Shown: positions 11,583 to 23,525 of the stretch, in pieces
How positions within the stretch are numbered: the stretch's first letter is position 1
Layout of the letters: every line of letters begins with the position of its first letter
Assembly: GCF_001411495.1 (NCBI RefSeq)
Contig: NZ_CP012981.1
Span: forward strand, 1,488,001 to 1,552,000
DNA: 64,000 bases
Origin: Burkholderia cepacia ATCC 25416
GTDB lineage: Bacteria > Pseudomonadota > Gammaproteobacteria > Burkholderiales > Burkholderiaceae
Reading direction: 5' to 3'
Notes under the pieces: model-generated
The model's database searches: none
What the model was told of the DNA's origin: nothing
Seen by the model: the letters and a program-made list of their open reading frames with translations, nothing else
Position numbers and translations under genes: made by a program

Positions 11583-12944
11583 ATGGGGGCTGTCCAAGGC
11601 AGCATGCTGCTCATCTATACCGTGATCGCGATCGTGGCGTTGATCGTGATGATCGCGCGGTTCAAGATCTATCCGTTCCTGGTGCTCATCATCGTGTCGC
11701 TCGGCCTCGGCCTGGTGGTCGGGATGCCGATGGACAAGATCGTCAAGTCGTTCGAGACGGGCAACGGCAATACGCTCGGCCACATCGCGATCGTCGTCGG
11801 CCTCGGCACGATGCTCGGCAAGATGATGGCCGAATCGGGCGGCGCCGAACGGATCGCGACCACGCTGATCGACTGGTTCGGTGAAAAGAACATCCACTGG
11901 GCGATGATGTTCGTCGCGATCATCGTCGGCCTGCCGGTGTTCTTCGAAGTCGGCTTCGTGCTGCTGATCCCGATCGCGTTCAACGTCGCGAAGCGCACCG
12001 GCAAGTCGCTGCTCGTCGTCGGCCTGCCGATGGTGGCCGGCCTGTCGGTCGTGCACGGGCTGATCCCGCCGCACCCGGCCGCGCTGCTCGCGGTCCAGCA
12101 GTACGGCGCCGATATCGGCAAGACGATCGCATTCGGCCTGATCGTCGGCGTGCCGACCGCGATCGTCGCGGGCCCGCTGTTCGCGCTGACGATCTCGAAG
12201 TTCGTGAAGCTGCCGGAGAACAACCCGCTCGCCGCGCAATTCGTCGACACGCACACCGAAGGCAAGAAGCGCGAACTGCCGGGCTTCGGCATCACGCTGT
12301 TCACGATCCTGCTGCCAGTGATCCTGATGCTGGTCGGCAGCTGGGCCGACCTGCTGTTCGCGCCGAAGACGCTGCCGAACAACCTGCTGCGCTTTGCCGG
12401 CAACTCGGACGTCGCGCTGCTGATCGCCGTGCTCGTGAGCTTCTTCACGTTCGGCAAGCTGCAGGGCTTCAACCGCGACCAGATCCAGAAGTTCTGCGGC
12501 GAGTGCCTGGCGCCGATCGCCGGGATCACGCTGATCGTCGGCGCGGGCGGCGGCTTTGGCGGTATCCTGCGTGATAGCGGGATCTCGCAGCAGATCGTCG
12601 CAACGGCCACGCAGGCGCACCTGTCGCCGCTGCTGCTCGGCTGGTTCGTCGCCGCGCTGATTCGTCTGGCCACGGGCTCGGCAACGGTCGCGATGACGAC
12701 GGCCTGCGGCATCGTCGCGCCGATCGCGGCGGCATCGGGGGCGGCGGTCCGTCCGGAACTGCTGGTGCTCGCAACGGGCTCGGGCTCGCTGATCTTCTCG
12801 CACGTGAACGACGGCGGCTTCTGGCTGATCAAGGAATATTTCGGGATGACGGTCGGCCAGACGTTCAAGACCTGGACGCTGCTCGAAACGATCATCTCGA
12901 TTCTCGGCCTGAGCTTCACGCTGCTGCTGAGCATGGTTTTGTAA
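11583..12944 (+). CDS. gntT: gluconate:H+ symporter, GntP family
   Basis: 453-aa inner-membrane permease with about 12 or more hydrophobic helices spread over its whole length. Family stretches include the VHGLIPPHPAALLAVQQYGA loop and LIFSHVNDGGFWLIKEYFGM near the C-terminus, both diagnostic for GntP/GntT transporters. It imports gluconate for phosphorylation by the gluconokinase encoded 13 nt downstream. It starts with an excellent ribosome site (AAGGAGGAG) at ATG 11583. The exact paralogue name (GntT or GntP) is not certain. Confidence 0.92.
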   Translation: MGAVQGSMLLIYTVIAIVALIVMIARFKIYPFLVLIIVSLGLGLVVGMPMDKIVKSFETGNGNTLGHIAIVVGLGTMLGKMMAESGGAERIATTLIDWFGEKNIHWAMMFVAIIVGLPVFFEVGFVLLIPIAFNVAKRTGKSLLVVGLPMVAGLSVVHGLIPPHPAALLAVQQYGADIGKTIAFGLIVGVPTAIVAGPLFALTISKFVKLPENNPLAAQFVDTHTEGKKRELPGFGITLFTILLPVILMLVGSWADLLFAPKTLPNNLLRFAGNSDVALLIAVLVSFFTFGKLQGFNRDQIQKFCGECLAPIAGITLIVGAGGGFGGILRDSGISQQIVATATQAHLSPLLLGWFVAALIRLATGSATVAMTTACGIVAPIAAASGAAVRPELLVLATGSGSLIFSHVNDGGFWLIKEYFGMTVGQTFKTWTLLETIISILGLSFTLLLSMVL

Positions 12945-12957
12945 CAAGGGGTAGTCA

Positions 12958-13461
12958 ATGATTCTGATCGCAATGGGCGTGTCGGGCGCGGGCAAATCGC
13001 GAATCGGCGAAATGCTGGCGGAACGCCTGTCGTGCAGCTATACCGACGGCGACGCGTTTCACAGCGCGGCGAACAAGGAAAAGATGCACCACGGCATTCC
13101 GCTGACCGACGACGACCGCTGGCCGTGGCTGCGCACGATCCGCGCGGCCATCGAGGAAAAGCAGCGCGCGGGCGAGACGGCCGTGTTCACGTGCTCGTCG
13201 CTGAAGCGGTCGTACCGCGACGTGCTGCGCGGCACCGACACCGACGTGCGGTTCGTGTATCTGAAGGGTTCGTTCGAGGTGTTGCACGAGCGCCTGAAGA
13301 GCCGCACCGGCCATTTCTTCGATCCGTCGCTGCTGAAGAGCCAGCTCGACACGCTCGAGGAACCGGGCCCGGACGAAGCGATCGAGGTCAGCATCGAGCT
13401 GACGCCCGAACAGATCGTCGATCAGGTCATGCTGAAGATCGGCATCGCGCAGCAGCACTGA
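12958..13461 (+). CDS. gntK: gluconokinase
   Basis: Phosphorylates gluconate to 6-phosphogluconate, which feeds edd. The 167-aa P-loop kinase has its Walker A at residues 7-14 (GVSGAGKS) and the family's DGDAFH segment (residues 31-36), followed by HHGIPLTDDDRWPWL. It lies 13 nt after the permease and is clearly in the same operon. Transcription probably ends at the perfect hairpin at 13483-13516. Confidence 0.96.
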   Translation: MILIAMGVSGAGKSRIGEMLAERLSCSYTDGDAFHSAANKEKMHHGIPLTDDDRWPWLRTIRAAIEEKQRAGETAVFTCSSLKRSYRDVLRGTDTDVRFVYLKGSFEVLHERLKSRTGHFFDPSLLKSQLDTLEEPGPDEAIEVSIELTPEQIVDQVMLKIGIAQQH

Positions 13462-13482
13462 GCGCGGTTCGCGGCATTCATC

Positions 13483-13516
13483 ACGCAAAAGGCGCCCCGA
13501 GGGGCGCCTTTTGCGT
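13483..13516. terminator. bidirectional terminator between gntK and the TetR gene
   Basis: Two perfect 16-nt arms (ACGCAAAAGGCGCCCC and its complement) separated by GA. A-tract and T-tract lie within the arms, so it can act in both directions between the convergent genes. Confidence 0.85.
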
Positions 13517-13534
13517 TGGTGGCCGGCGGGCCGG

Positions 13535-14182
13535 TCAGGCCGTGGGCGCCTGCTTCGCGATGCCGTCGAGCAGTACGTCGAGCATCGTGTCGTGCACGGC
13601 TGCCGGATCGAGCTGCGCGTAGAGCGGGGCGGCCGCCTTGACGAGCGGATGCGCGGCGTCCGACAGCGCCTCCATTTCCGCGAGCTCGACGTCGTTCGCG
13701 GCGCGCGTGAGGCCGCCGGCTTCGGCCGCGGCAAGCCCGATCACGCTCGCATACCAGCCGACGCAAACCGATGGCAGCGCCGCGCGCGGGATGCCGGCGT
13801 CGGCCAGCGCGCGATGCACGGCCTCGATGTGCGCGAGATCGGCCGGCCCGGTACTCATGTGCCGCTGCAGCAGTGCGAACGCGGCCGGGTAGCGCAGCGC
13901 GAGCGCGCGGTACTGGCGCGCGAGGTCTCGCAGCCGTTCGCGCCACGGCAGTGTGGCGTCGACCGGCACGAGCGAGCGCGACAGCGCGTTCGCGATCGCG
14001 CGGCTCAGGCCTTCCTTCGACTTGAAGTGGTACAGCACGCTCATCGGGTCGCAGCCGACCGACTGCGCGAGCTTGCGCACGCTGAACGCGGCTTCGCCGA
14101 CGTCTTCGAGCAGCGCGAGCGCTGCCGCGACGATCGCATCCTTGTCGAGGCCGCGCGGGCCCTGGGCGGGTTTGTCTTTCAT
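13535..14182 (-). CDS. TetR-family transcriptional regulator
   Basis: 215-aa repressor with an N-terminal TetR helix-turn-helix (LDKDAIVAAALALLEDVGE, then KLAQSVGCDPMSVLYHFKSK) and an all-helical ligand domain of the TetR_C type (VGWYASVIGLAAAEAG). The start at 14182 (MKDKPAQGPRGLDKD) is chosen because the reading frame upstream of it runs into the operator region and looks non-coding. It is divergent from the FAD oxidase at 14449. Two near-identical 15-bp palindromes lie 45-78 bp upstream of its start, so it probably regulates itself and the oxidase. Ligand unknown, possibly an amine or amino acid. Confidence 0.9.
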   Translation of the reverse strand: MKDKPAQGPRGLDKDAIVAAALALLEDVGEAAFSVRKLAQSVGCDPMSVLYHFKSKEGLSRAIANALSRSLVPVDATLPWRERLRDLARQYRALALRYPAAFALLQRHMSTGPADLAHIEAVHRALADAGIPRAALPSVCVGWYASVIGLAAAEAGGLTRAANDVELAEMEALSDAAHPLVKAAAPLYAQLDPAAVHDTMLDVLLDGIAKQAPTA

Positions 14183-14226
14183 CGATACGGGCCGGTGTGC
14201 CCGGCTGTAAACTTGACGAAAGCTGA

Positions 14227-14260
14227 TTCTACACTGTAGAATTATTTCTGCGATGTAGAA
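14227..14260. promoter_or_regulatory. double operator for the TetR regulator
   Basis: TTCTACACTGTAGAA (14227-14241) is a perfect palindrome with 6-nt arms. TTCTGCGATGTAGAA (14246-14260) repeats it with one mismatched pair. Centres are 19 bp apart, so two dimers would sit on nearly the same DNA face. The pair lies in the TetR/oxidase divergent region. Confidence 0.75.
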
Positions 14261-14448
14261 ATTGGGTGTCCCGGCACCTTTCAATACGTGCTTTCGCACA
14301 GTCCGGGATCCAGGCGGCACGAGCGTGCCCGCCGTCAACACGGGCCATCGCGCCCCTTTTCTCGTTGACACCCATGTGGAACCGGCTGCCCCACACGCAA
14401 AGCCAGAAGGCTCTTCGACAGGCGGCCCAAGACCATGCAAGTGCAATC

Positions 14449-15870
14449 ATGACTTTCAACAATCAACCCCTGATCCAGGGCGAATCGCGTTTCGAGCAAA
14501 CGCAACTGAACATCGAAAAAGACAACTGGAACTGGTGCGATCCGGCCCGCCACGACGGCGAGCGCCCGGCGAACTGGTACGAGGCGTCGCTGTCGCGTCA
14601 TGAAAACACCGCGCCGCTCGCGCACGACGCGGTATGCGACGTGCTCGTGATCGGCGCGGGTCTGCTCGGCGCATCGGCCGCACTGCATCTCGCCGAAGCG
14701 GGCGTCGACACGATCCTCGTCGACAAGCACCACGTCGGCTCGGCCGCATCGGGGCGCAACGGTGGGCAACTGACGCCCGGCCTCGCGCGCTGGGAAGCGG
14801 CCGACATGATCGACCACCTGTCGCACGACGACGCGAAGCGGCTGTGGCGCTTCGCGTCGACCGAATCGATGGACCTGATCGATACGATCGGTGCGCGTTA
14901 CGCGCTCGAACTCGACCGCAAACGCGGGCACATCACGGCGGCCGTCCACCCCGGCCACATGAGTGCGCTGCTGGACGGCGCGGATGCGCGCCGTCATCTC
15001 GGCGACGCGGGCGTGACGCTCGTCGGCCGCCATCAGCTGCACGACGAATACGTGCGTTCGGGGCTGTACCACGGCGCGGCGATCGATGCGATCGGCGGGC
15101 AGATCCATCCGCTCGCACTGGTGCGCGGGCTCGTCCACGGTTTCCGCCTTAACGGCGGCACGCTGTACGAAGGCACCGAGGTACTCGAGCTCGACGAGAC
15201 GCCCGCGGGCGTCGTCGCGACGACGCCGGGCGGCACGATCACCGCACGCAAGGGCGTCGTGCTCGCGCTGCACAACACGACGTTCCGGCTGCTCGACGAC
15301 GGCGCCGCGACGACCGTGCCGTTCTTTACCTATGTGAGCGTGACGGCGCCGCTCGACGTCGACGTCGCGACGCTGATGCCGGCCGGCATGCCCGTGTACG
15401 ACACGCAGTTCCAGATCGACTACTACCGGCCGGTACGCGGCAACCGCCTGCTGTTCGGCGGGCAGGGCACCGGCACGTGCTGGGCGCAGCCCGACGTCAA
15501 CGCGTATCTGCTGACGCGGCTGAACACGGTGTTCCCGCAGGTCGACGGCCAGTTCGCGCTCGATTATTGCTGGAGCGGCGTCAGCGACTTCACGCTGAAC
15601 GGCGCGACCGACAGCCGCAAGACCGACGGCCGCGTGCCGATGTACATGGTGCAGGGCTGGAGCGGCCACGGCGTCGCGCAGACGGTGCGGATCGGCAAGG
15701 CGATCTGCGACGATTTCGTCGGACGCAACGACGATTTCTCGATGCTGACCGGCATCGACCATCGCGCGATTCCGCTTGGCCGCCAGTTGTCGCCGATCGC
15801 GATCCCGGCGGCGAAGGCTGCGATGAGCGTGATGAGCGCGCTCAATCCGGGGCGGATGATTTCGTTCTGA
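14449..15870 (+). CDS. FAD-dependent oxidoreductase, DAO family (gamma-glutamylputrescine oxidase-like)
   Basis: 473-aa flavoprotein. After about 60 residues comes the FAD-binding fold (DVLVIGAGLLGASAALHLAE, then GSAASGRNGGQLTPGLARW), and the C-terminus carries the typical GWSGHGVAQTVRIGKAI segment. This pattern is shared with PuuB and related amine or amino-acid oxidases. The ATG at 14449 (MTFNNQPLIQ) is preferred over an in-frame ATG 183 nt upstream, which lies in the regulatory gap. It is divergent from the TetR gene and probably under its control. The substrate cannot be read from sequence. Confidence 0.85.
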   Translation: MTFNNQPLIQGESRFEQTQLNIEKDNWNWCDPARHDGERPANWYEASLSRHENTAPLAHDAVCDVLVIGAGLLGASAALHLAEAGVDTILVDKHHVGSAASGRNGGQLTPGLARWEAADMIDHLSHDDAKRLWRFASTESMDLIDTIGARYALELDRKRGHITAAVHPGHMSALLDGADARRHLGDAGVTLVGRHQLHDEYVRSGLYHGAAIDAIGGQIHPLALVRGLVHGFRLNGGTLYEGTEVLELDETPAGVVATTPGGTITARKGVVLALHNTTFRLLDDGAATTVPFFTYVSVTAPLDVDVATLMPAGMPVYDTQFQIDYYRPVRGNRLLFGGQGTGTCWAQPDVNAYLLTRLNTVFPQVDGQFALDYCWSGVSDFTLNGATDSRKTDGRVPMYMVQGWSGHGVAQTVRIGKAICDDFVGRNDDFSMLTGIDHRAIPLGRQLSPIAIPAAKAAMSVMSALNPGRMISF

Positions 15871-15894
15871 GCGGACGCGGCACGCAATGAAAAA

Positions 15895-15928
15895 GCCCGA
15901 TGCGATTGCTCGCATCGGGCTTTTTTTT
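15895..15928. terminator. bidirectional terminator between the oxidase and purB
   Basis: Perfect 11-bp stem (GCCCGATGCGA / TCGCATCGGGC) with a 4-nt loop and eight Ts on the + side and five As on the - side. It separates two convergent genes. Confidence 0.88.
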
Positions 15929-15946
15929 ACGTACGGAGACGGGCGC

Positions 15947-18519
<2,573 letters not shown>

Positions 18520-18666
18520 CCGTGGGCGGTTAACCGTCGATCGTCCGGCCCGGCCGGCTGTCGTCGGGCTTGCGGCGCCTGTCGGGCACCTTCCCGGCGG
18601 CCGGCCCGCGCCCGCGCAACACGATTTCTCGAGCACGCGATGCACGGCCGATCGCGGGCGTTCTTG

Positions 18667-18689
18667 CGCAAATCGACCGCAGATTTGCG
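18667..18689. promoter_or_regulatory. dyad operator candidate upstream of gdhA
   Basis: CGCAAATC (18667-18674) and GATTTGCG (18682-18689) form perfect 8-bp arms with a 7-nt spacer, 109 bp before the gdhA start. A CATAAT lies at 18715-18720 and could be a -10 element. Confidence 0.45.
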
Positions 18690-18797
18690 AAAAATCGCGA
18701 TCATGCAAGAAACGCATAATCGAATAAGCAAACGGCATTGGATAAAAAAAACGGGTTTTTCGACAATGTGCGCACTTCGTTGAACGTTGGAGCATCC

Positions 18798-20084
18798 ATG
18801 TCTTCGCAACAGCAGTCCATCCCGTCCTACCTGCACGCCGACGATCTCGGCCCGTGGGGCAACTACCTTCAGCAGGTCGATCGCGTCGCACCGTACCTCG
18901 GCTCGCTGTCGCGCTGGCTCGAAACGCTGAAGCGTCCGAAGCGTATCCTGATCGTCGACTGCCCCATCGAGCTCGACAACGGTACCGTCGCGCACTTCGA
19001 AGGCTATCGCGTGCAGCACAACGTGTCGCGCGGCCCGGGCAAGGGCGGCGTGCGCTACCACCAGGACGTGACGCTGTCGGAAGTGATGGCGCTGTCGGCA
19101 TGGATGTCCGTGAAGAACGCAGCAGTGAACGTGCCGTACGGCGGCGCGAAGGGCGGCATCCGCGTCGACCCGCGCAAGCTGTCGCGTGGTGAGCTCGAGC
19201 GCGTCACGCGCCGCTACACCAGCGAAATCGGCATCATCATCGGCCCGAACACCGACATTCCGGCACCGGACGTCAACACCAACGAACAGGTGATGGCGTG
19301 GATGATGGACACGTACTCGATGAACCAGGGCCAGACGTCGACCGGCGTCGTGACCGGCAAGCCGATCGCGCTCGGCGGTTCGCTCGGCCGCAAGGAAGCA
19401 ACGGGCCGCGGCGTGTTCGTCGTCGGCTCCGAAGCGGCGAAGAAGAAAGGCCTGGAAATCGAAGGCGCACGCATCGCGGTGCAGGGCTTCGGCAACGTCG
19501 GCGGCATCGCGGCGAAGCTGTTCCAGGAAGCGGGTTCGAAGGTGATCGCGGTGCAGGATCACACGGGCACGATCTACCAGCCGGCCGGCCTCGATTCGAA
19601 CAAGCTGCTCGACCACGTTGCCCGCACGGGCGGCGTCGCGGGCTTCGAAGGCGCGGAGCCGATGCCGAACGACGAGTTCTGGACGGTCGAAACCGACATC
19701 CTGATCCCGGCGGCACTGGAAAACCAGATCACCGAGAAGAACGCAGCGAAGATCCGCACGAAGATCATCGTCGAAGGCGCGAACGGCCCGACGACGACGG
19801 CGGCGGACGACATCCTGACCGCGAACGGCGTGCTCGTGATCCCCGACGTGATCGCGAATGCGGGCGGCGTGACCGTGTCGTACTTCGAGTGGGTGCAGGA
19901 TTTCTCGAGCTTCTTCTGGACGGAAGACGAGATCAACCACCGTCTCGAGCGCGTGATGCGCGAAGCGTTCTCCGGCGTGTGGGCGGTCGCGGAAGAGCAC
20001 AAGGTGTCGGTGCGTACGGCGGCGTTCATCGTGGCGTGCAAGCGCATCCTGATGGCGCGCGAAATGCGTGGCCTCTACCCCTGA
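18798..20084 (+). CDS. gdhA: glutamate dehydrogenase (Glu/Leu/Phe/Val dehydrogenase family)
   Basis: Interconverts glutamate and 2-oxoglutarate plus ammonium with NAD(P). The ATG at 18798 ([20 protein letters not shown]), after TTGGAGC, gives 428 aa. A start 60 nt upstream is possible but lacks a ribosome site. Landmarks are the substrate loop [14 protein letters not shown] with its lysine, the [18 protein letters not shown] segment and the Rossmann motif [15 protein letters not shown] versus NADP preference is not decided here. It lies just before the glutamate transporter genes, which fits a glutamate-use region. Confidence 0.95.
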   Translation: MSSQQQSIPSYLHADDLGPWGNYLQQVDRVAPYLGSLSRWLETLKRPKRILIVDCPIELDNGTVAHFEGYRVQHNVSRGPGKGGVRYHQDVTLSEVMALSAWMSVKNAAVNVPYGGAKGGIRVDPRKLSRGELERVTRRYTSEIGIIIGPNTDIPAPDVNTNEQVMAWMMDTYSMNQGQTSTGVVTGKPIALGGSLGRKEATGRGVFVVGSEAAKKKGLEIEGARIAVQGFGNVGGIAAKLFQEAGSKVIAVQDHTGTIYQPAGLDSNKLLDHVARTGGVAGFEGAEPMPNDEFWTVETDILIPAALENQITEKNAAKIRTKIIVEGANGPTTTAADDILTANGVLVIPDVIANAGGVTVSYFEWVQDFSSFFWTEDEINHRLERVMREAFSGVWAVAEEHKVSVRTAAFIVACKRILMAREMRGLYP

Positions 20085-20316
20085 CCGGGCGTCCCTGATC
20101 ATTGACTATGATCCATTCATGACGCAATCCACCCGGTTGCGGATATGAACCCTCGCGGGCGGTGCCGAATCCGGCATCGCCCGCGCGCGCATTCGGGGCG
20201 CCTGGAGCCGGGAGGAAGGCTTTGTCAGGGGCGCTGCGACGTGCGGTAAACAACAGTACTTTCAAAAATATTACTTTGATACACTGGCGCGGGTTTTAGC
20301 CAAGGAGATGACCAAA

Positions 20317-21210
20317 ATGAAATACCAAAAGGCAGTCCTGATGGTCGCGGCGCTTTGCGCGTTCGCAAGCGGCGCGCATGCTCAGGAGACGGGCACGCTG
20401 AAGAAGATCAAGGACACGGGCGTGATCTCGCTGGGCCACCGCGAATCGTCGATTCCGTTCTCCTACTACGACCAGAACCAGCAGGTTGTCGGCTATTCGC
20501 GCGAATTCCAGCTGAAGGTGGTCGACGCGGTGAAGAAGAAGCTGAACCTGCCGAACCTGCAGGTCAAGAACATCCCGGTCACGTCGCAGAACCGCATCCC
20601 GCTCGTGCAGAACGGCACGGTGGACATCGAGTGCGGCTCGACGACCAACAACACCGAGCGTCAGCAGCAGGCCGCGTTCTCCGACACGATCTTCGTGATC
20701 GGCACGCGCCTGATGACGAAGAAGGATTCGGGCGTCAAGGATTTCGCCGACCTGAAGGGCAAGACGGTCGTGACGACTGCCGGCACGACGTCGGAGCGCC
20801 TGCTGCGCAAGATGAACAACGACAAGCAACTCGGCATGAACATCATCAGCGCGAAGGATCACGGCGATTCCTTCAACACGCTGGAATCGGGCCGCGCGGT
20901 CGCGTTCATGATGGATGACGCGCTGCTCGCAGGCGAGCGCGCGAAGGCGAAGCAGCCGGGCGAGTGGGTGATCGTCGGCACGCCGCAATCGGAAGAAGCG
21001 TACGGCTGCATGATGCGCAAGGGCGATGCGGACTTCAAGAAGGTCGTCGACGACGCGATCTCGCAAGTCGAGAAGTCGGGCGAAGCCGCGAAGATCTACG
21101 CGAAGTGGTTCGAGAACCCGATCCCGCCGAAGGGGCTGAACCTGAACTTCCCGCTGTCCGATTCGATGAAGAAGCTGTACGCGAACCCGAACGACAAGGC
21201 GCTCGACTGA
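20317..21210 (+). CDS. gltI: glutamate/aspartate ABC transporter, periplasmic binding protein
   Basis: Periplasmic solute-binding protein (SBP_bac_3 family) that delivers glutamate or aspartate to GltJKL. The signal peptide is about 23 residues (MKYQKAVLMVAALCAFASGA, cleavage near AHA-Q), then LKKIKDTGVISLGHRESSIP and ECGSTTNNTERQQQAAFSDT. Two ATGs compete. The one at 20308 directly abuts AAGGAG, whereas 20317 sits 9 nt from it, so 20317 is chosen (297 aa). A terminator-like hairpin separates it from gltJ, which fits higher output of the binding protein. Confidence 0.95.
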   Translation: MKYQKAVLMVAALCAFASGAHAQETGTLKKIKDTGVISLGHRESSIPFSYYDQNQQVVGYSREFQLKVVDAVKKKLNLPNLQVKNIPVTSQNRIPLVQNGTVDIECGSTTNNTERQQQAAFSDTIFVIGTRLMTKKDSGVKDFADLKGKTVVTTAGTTSERLLRKMNNDKQLGMNIISAKDHGDSFNTLESGRAVAFMMDDALLAGERAKAKQPGEWVIVGTPQSEEAYGCMMRKGDADFKKVVDDAISQVEKSGEAAKIYAKWFENPIPPKGLNLNFPLSDSMKKLYANPNDKALD

Positions 21211-21243
21211 CCGCACGGCCGTTGATGCAGAAATGACGCTAAT

Positions 21244-21279
21244 GAGACGGAAGAGGCCACGCTTCTTCCGTCTCTTTTT
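21244..21279 (+). terminator. internal terminator/attenuator between gltI and gltJ
   Basis: Perfect 11-bp stem (GAGACGGAAGA 21244-21254 / TCTTCCGTCTC 21264-21274) with a 9-nt loop, followed by TTTTT. It lies 33 nt after the gltI stop and 20 nt before gltJ. Partial termination here would make binding-protein mRNA more abundant than permease mRNA. Confidence 0.8.
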
Positions 21280-21294
21280 GCTGGAGTCTTGCCC

Positions 21295-22035
21295 ATGTCT
21301 TACCACTGGAACTGGGGCATCTTCCTGAGCCCCGTGTCGACCGGCGAGCCGACGACTTATTTCGGATGGCTGATGTCCGGTTTCTGGGTGACGATCGAAG
21401 TGTCGCTCGTCGCCTGGGTCATCGCGCTGATCGTCGGGTCGCTGTTCGGCGTACTGCGCACCGTGCCGAACAAATGGCTGTCCGCGATCGGCACCGTGTA
21501 CGTGTCGATCTTCCGGAACATTCCGCTGATCGTGCAGTTCTTCGTCTGGTATCTCGTGATACCCGAGCTGCTGCCCGCGTCGATCGGTACCTGGATCAAG
21601 CAGTTGCCGCCCACCACGCAGTTCTTCACCGCTTCGATCATCTGTCTCGGCCTGTTCACGGGCGCGCGCGTGTGCGAACAGGTGCGCTCGGGGATCAACG
21701 CGCTGCCGAAGGGCCAGCGCGCCGCCGGCCTCGCGATGGGCTTCACGCAATGGCAGACGTACCGCTATGTGCTGCTGCCCGTCGCGTACCGGATCATCGT
21801 GCCGCCGCTCACGTCGGAATTCCTGAACATCTTCAAGAACTCCGCGGTCGCGTCGACGATCGGCCTGCTCGACCTGTCCGCGCAAGCGCGCCAGCTCGTC
21901 GACTACACCGCGCAGACGTATGAATCCTTCATCGCGGTGACGCTCGCCTACGTGATCATCAACCTCGTCGTGATGGCGTTCATGCGCTGGATCGAAGGCC
22001 GCACGCGGCTGCCCGGCTATATCGGAGGCAAGTGA
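21295..22035 (+). CDS. gltJ: glutamate/aspartate ABC transporter permease GltJ
   Basis: Inner-membrane permease of the HisM family, 246 aa, with about five helices and the cytoplasmic EAA-type loop ([20 protein letters not shown]) that docks on the ATPase. The ATG at 21295 ([11 protein letters not shown]) has GGAG 8 nt upstream. A TTG six nucleotides earlier is less likely. Its stop overlaps the gltK start, a sign of translational coupling. Confidence 0.94.
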   Translation: MSYHWNWGIFLSPVSTGEPTTYFGWLMSGFWVTIEVSLVAWVIALIVGSLFGVLRTVPNKWLSAIGTVYVSIFRNIPLIVQFFVWYLVIPELLPASIGTWIKQLPPTTQFFTASIICLGLFTGARVCEQVRSGINALPKGQRAAGLAMGFTQWQTYRYVLLPVAYRIIVPPLTSEFLNIFKNSAVASTIGLLDLSAQARQLVDYTAQTYESFIAVTLAYVIINLVVMAFMRWIEGRTRLPGYIGGK

Positions 22036-22712
22036 TGCATCAGTTCGACTGGAGTAGTATTCCCGGCGCGATACCGACGCTGTGGACGGGCGCGATCGTC
22101 ACGTTCAAGATCACGCTGATCGCGATCGTCGTCGGCATCGTCTGGGGCACGCTGCTGGCGCTGCTGCGGCTGTCCGGCGTGAAGCCGCTCGCGTGGTTCG
22201 CGAAGGCGTACGTGACGGTGTTCCGCTCGATCCCGCTCGTGATGGTGCTGCTGTGGTTCTTCCTGATCGTGCCGCAGGTGCTGCAGGGCGTGCTCGGGCT
22301 GTCGCCGACGATCGACATCCGGCTTGCATCGGCGATGGTCGCGTTCTCGCTGTTCGAAGCCGCGTATTATTCCGAGATCATCCGCGCCGGTATCCAGGCG
22401 GTGCCGCGCGGGCAGGTGAACGCCGCGTTCGCGCTCGGCATGAACTACGCGCAGGCGATGCGCCTCGTGATCCTGCCGCAGGCGTTCCGCGCGATGGTGC
22501 CGCTGCTGCTCACGCAGGCGATCGTCCTGTTCCAGGATACGTCGCTCGTGTACGTGATCAGCCTCGCGGACTTCTTCCGCACGGCCGCCAACATCGGCGA
22601 TCGCGACGGCACGACCGTCGAGATGGTCCTGTTCGCCGGCGCATGCTATTTCGTGATTTGCTCGTTGGCGTCTGCTCTCGTCAAGGGTCTCCAGAAAAAG
22701 GTCACAAGATGA
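22035..22712 (+). CDS. gltK: glutamate/aspartate ABC transporter permease GltK
   Basis: Second permease of the transporter, 225 aa, with the matching EAA loop ([20 protein letters not shown]). The ATG at 22035 overlaps the gltJ stop (TGATG) with GGAGG upstream. A GTG at 22032 is an alternative. The end overlaps the gltL start (ATGA), so the three cytoplasmic-side genes are tightly coupled. Confidence 0.94.
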   Translation: MHQFDWSSIPGAIPTLWTGAIVTFKITLIAIVVGIVWGTLLALLRLSGVKPLAWFAKAYVTVFRSIPLVMVLLWFFLIVPQVLQGVLGLSPTIDIRLASAMVAFSLFEAAYYSEIIRAGIQAVPRGQVNAAFALGMNYAQAMRLVILPQAFRAMVPLLLTQAIVLFQDTSLVYVISLADFFRTAANIGDRDGTTVEMVLFAGACYFVICSLASALVKGLQKKVTR

Positions 22713-23434
22713 TTTCCATCAAGAACGTTTCGAAGTGGTACGGCCAGTTTCAGGTCCTCACCGACTGCACGACCGAGGTCAAGAAAGGCGAAGTGGTCGT
22801 CGTGTGCGGCCCGTCGGGCTCGGGCAAGTCGACGCTGATCAAGACCGTGAACGGTCTCGAGCCGTTCCAGCAGGGCGAGATCCTCGTGAACGGCCAGTCG
22901 GTCGGCGACAAGAAGACGAACCTGTCGAAGCTGCGCTCGAAGGTCGGGATGGTGTTCCAGCATTTCGAGCTGTTCCCGCACCTGTCGATCACCGAGAACC
23001 TGACGCTCGCGCAGATCAAGGTGCTCGGCCGCGGCAAGGACGAGGCGAACGAGAAGGGCCTGAAGCTGCTCGACCGCGTCGGCCTGAAGGCGCACGCGCA
23101 CAAGTTCCCGGGCCAGTTGTCGGGCGGCCAGCAGCAGCGTGTCGCGATCGCGCGCGCGCTGTCGATGGATCCGATCGCGATGCTGTTCGACGAACCGACG
23201 TCCGCGCTCGACCCCGAGATGATCAACGAAGTGCTCGACGTGATGGTCGAACTCGCGCAGGAAGGGATGACGATGATGGTCGTCACGCACGAGATGGGCT
23301 TCGCGAAGAAGGTCGCGCATCGCGTGATCTTCATGGACAAGGGCGCGATCGTCGAGGACGACCGCAAGGACGATTTCTTCTCGAATCCGAAATCGGAACG
23401 CGCGAAGGACTTCCTCGCGAAGATCCTGCACTGA
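22709..23434 (+). CDS. gltL: glutamate/aspartate ABC transporter ATP-binding protein
   Basis: Cytoplasmic ATPase of the GltIJKL importer, 241 aa. It has Walker [10 protein letters not shown] at residues 34-42, the Q-loop [10 protein letters not shown], the signature LSGGQQQR near residue 136 and Walker [15 protein letters not shown]. The ATG at 22709 overlaps the gltK stop. The frame is open far upstream, but that part is the gltK shadow. A strong terminator follows at 23469-23499. Confidence 0.96.
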   Translation: MISIKNVSKWYGQFQVLTDCTTEVKKGEVVVVCGPSGSGKSTLIKTVNGLEPFQQGEILVNGQSVGDKKTNLSKLRSKVGMVFQHFELFPHLSITENLTLAQIKVLGRGKDEANEKGLKLLDRVGLKAHAHKFPGQLSGGQQQRVAIARALSMDPIAMLFDEPTSALDPEMINEVLDVMVELAQEGMTMMVVTHEMGFAKKVAHRVIFMDKGAIVEDDRKDDFFSNPKSERAKDFLAKILH

Positions 23435-23468
23435 GCGTTCGCGCGGGTCACGCGCGTCGATGCGAACA

Positions 23469-23499
23469 CCGCCCGGCCGAGCGCCGGGCGGTTTTTTTT
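23469..23499 (+). terminator. terminator of the glt operon
   Basis: CCGCCCGG (23469-23476) pairs with CCGGGCGG (23484-23491), followed by eight Ts. It lies 34 nt after gltL and just beyond the end of the convergent autotransporter. Confidence 0.87.
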
Positions 23500-23525
23500 C
23501 GTCCGCTGTCCGCCGTTCGCTGGCG

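Noticed and set aside
14266..14448. 61-codon N-terminal extension of the FAD oxidase
   Set aside because: The extension starts next to the operator pair, would begin before a plausible promoter, and does not resemble the family. The start at 14449 is kept.
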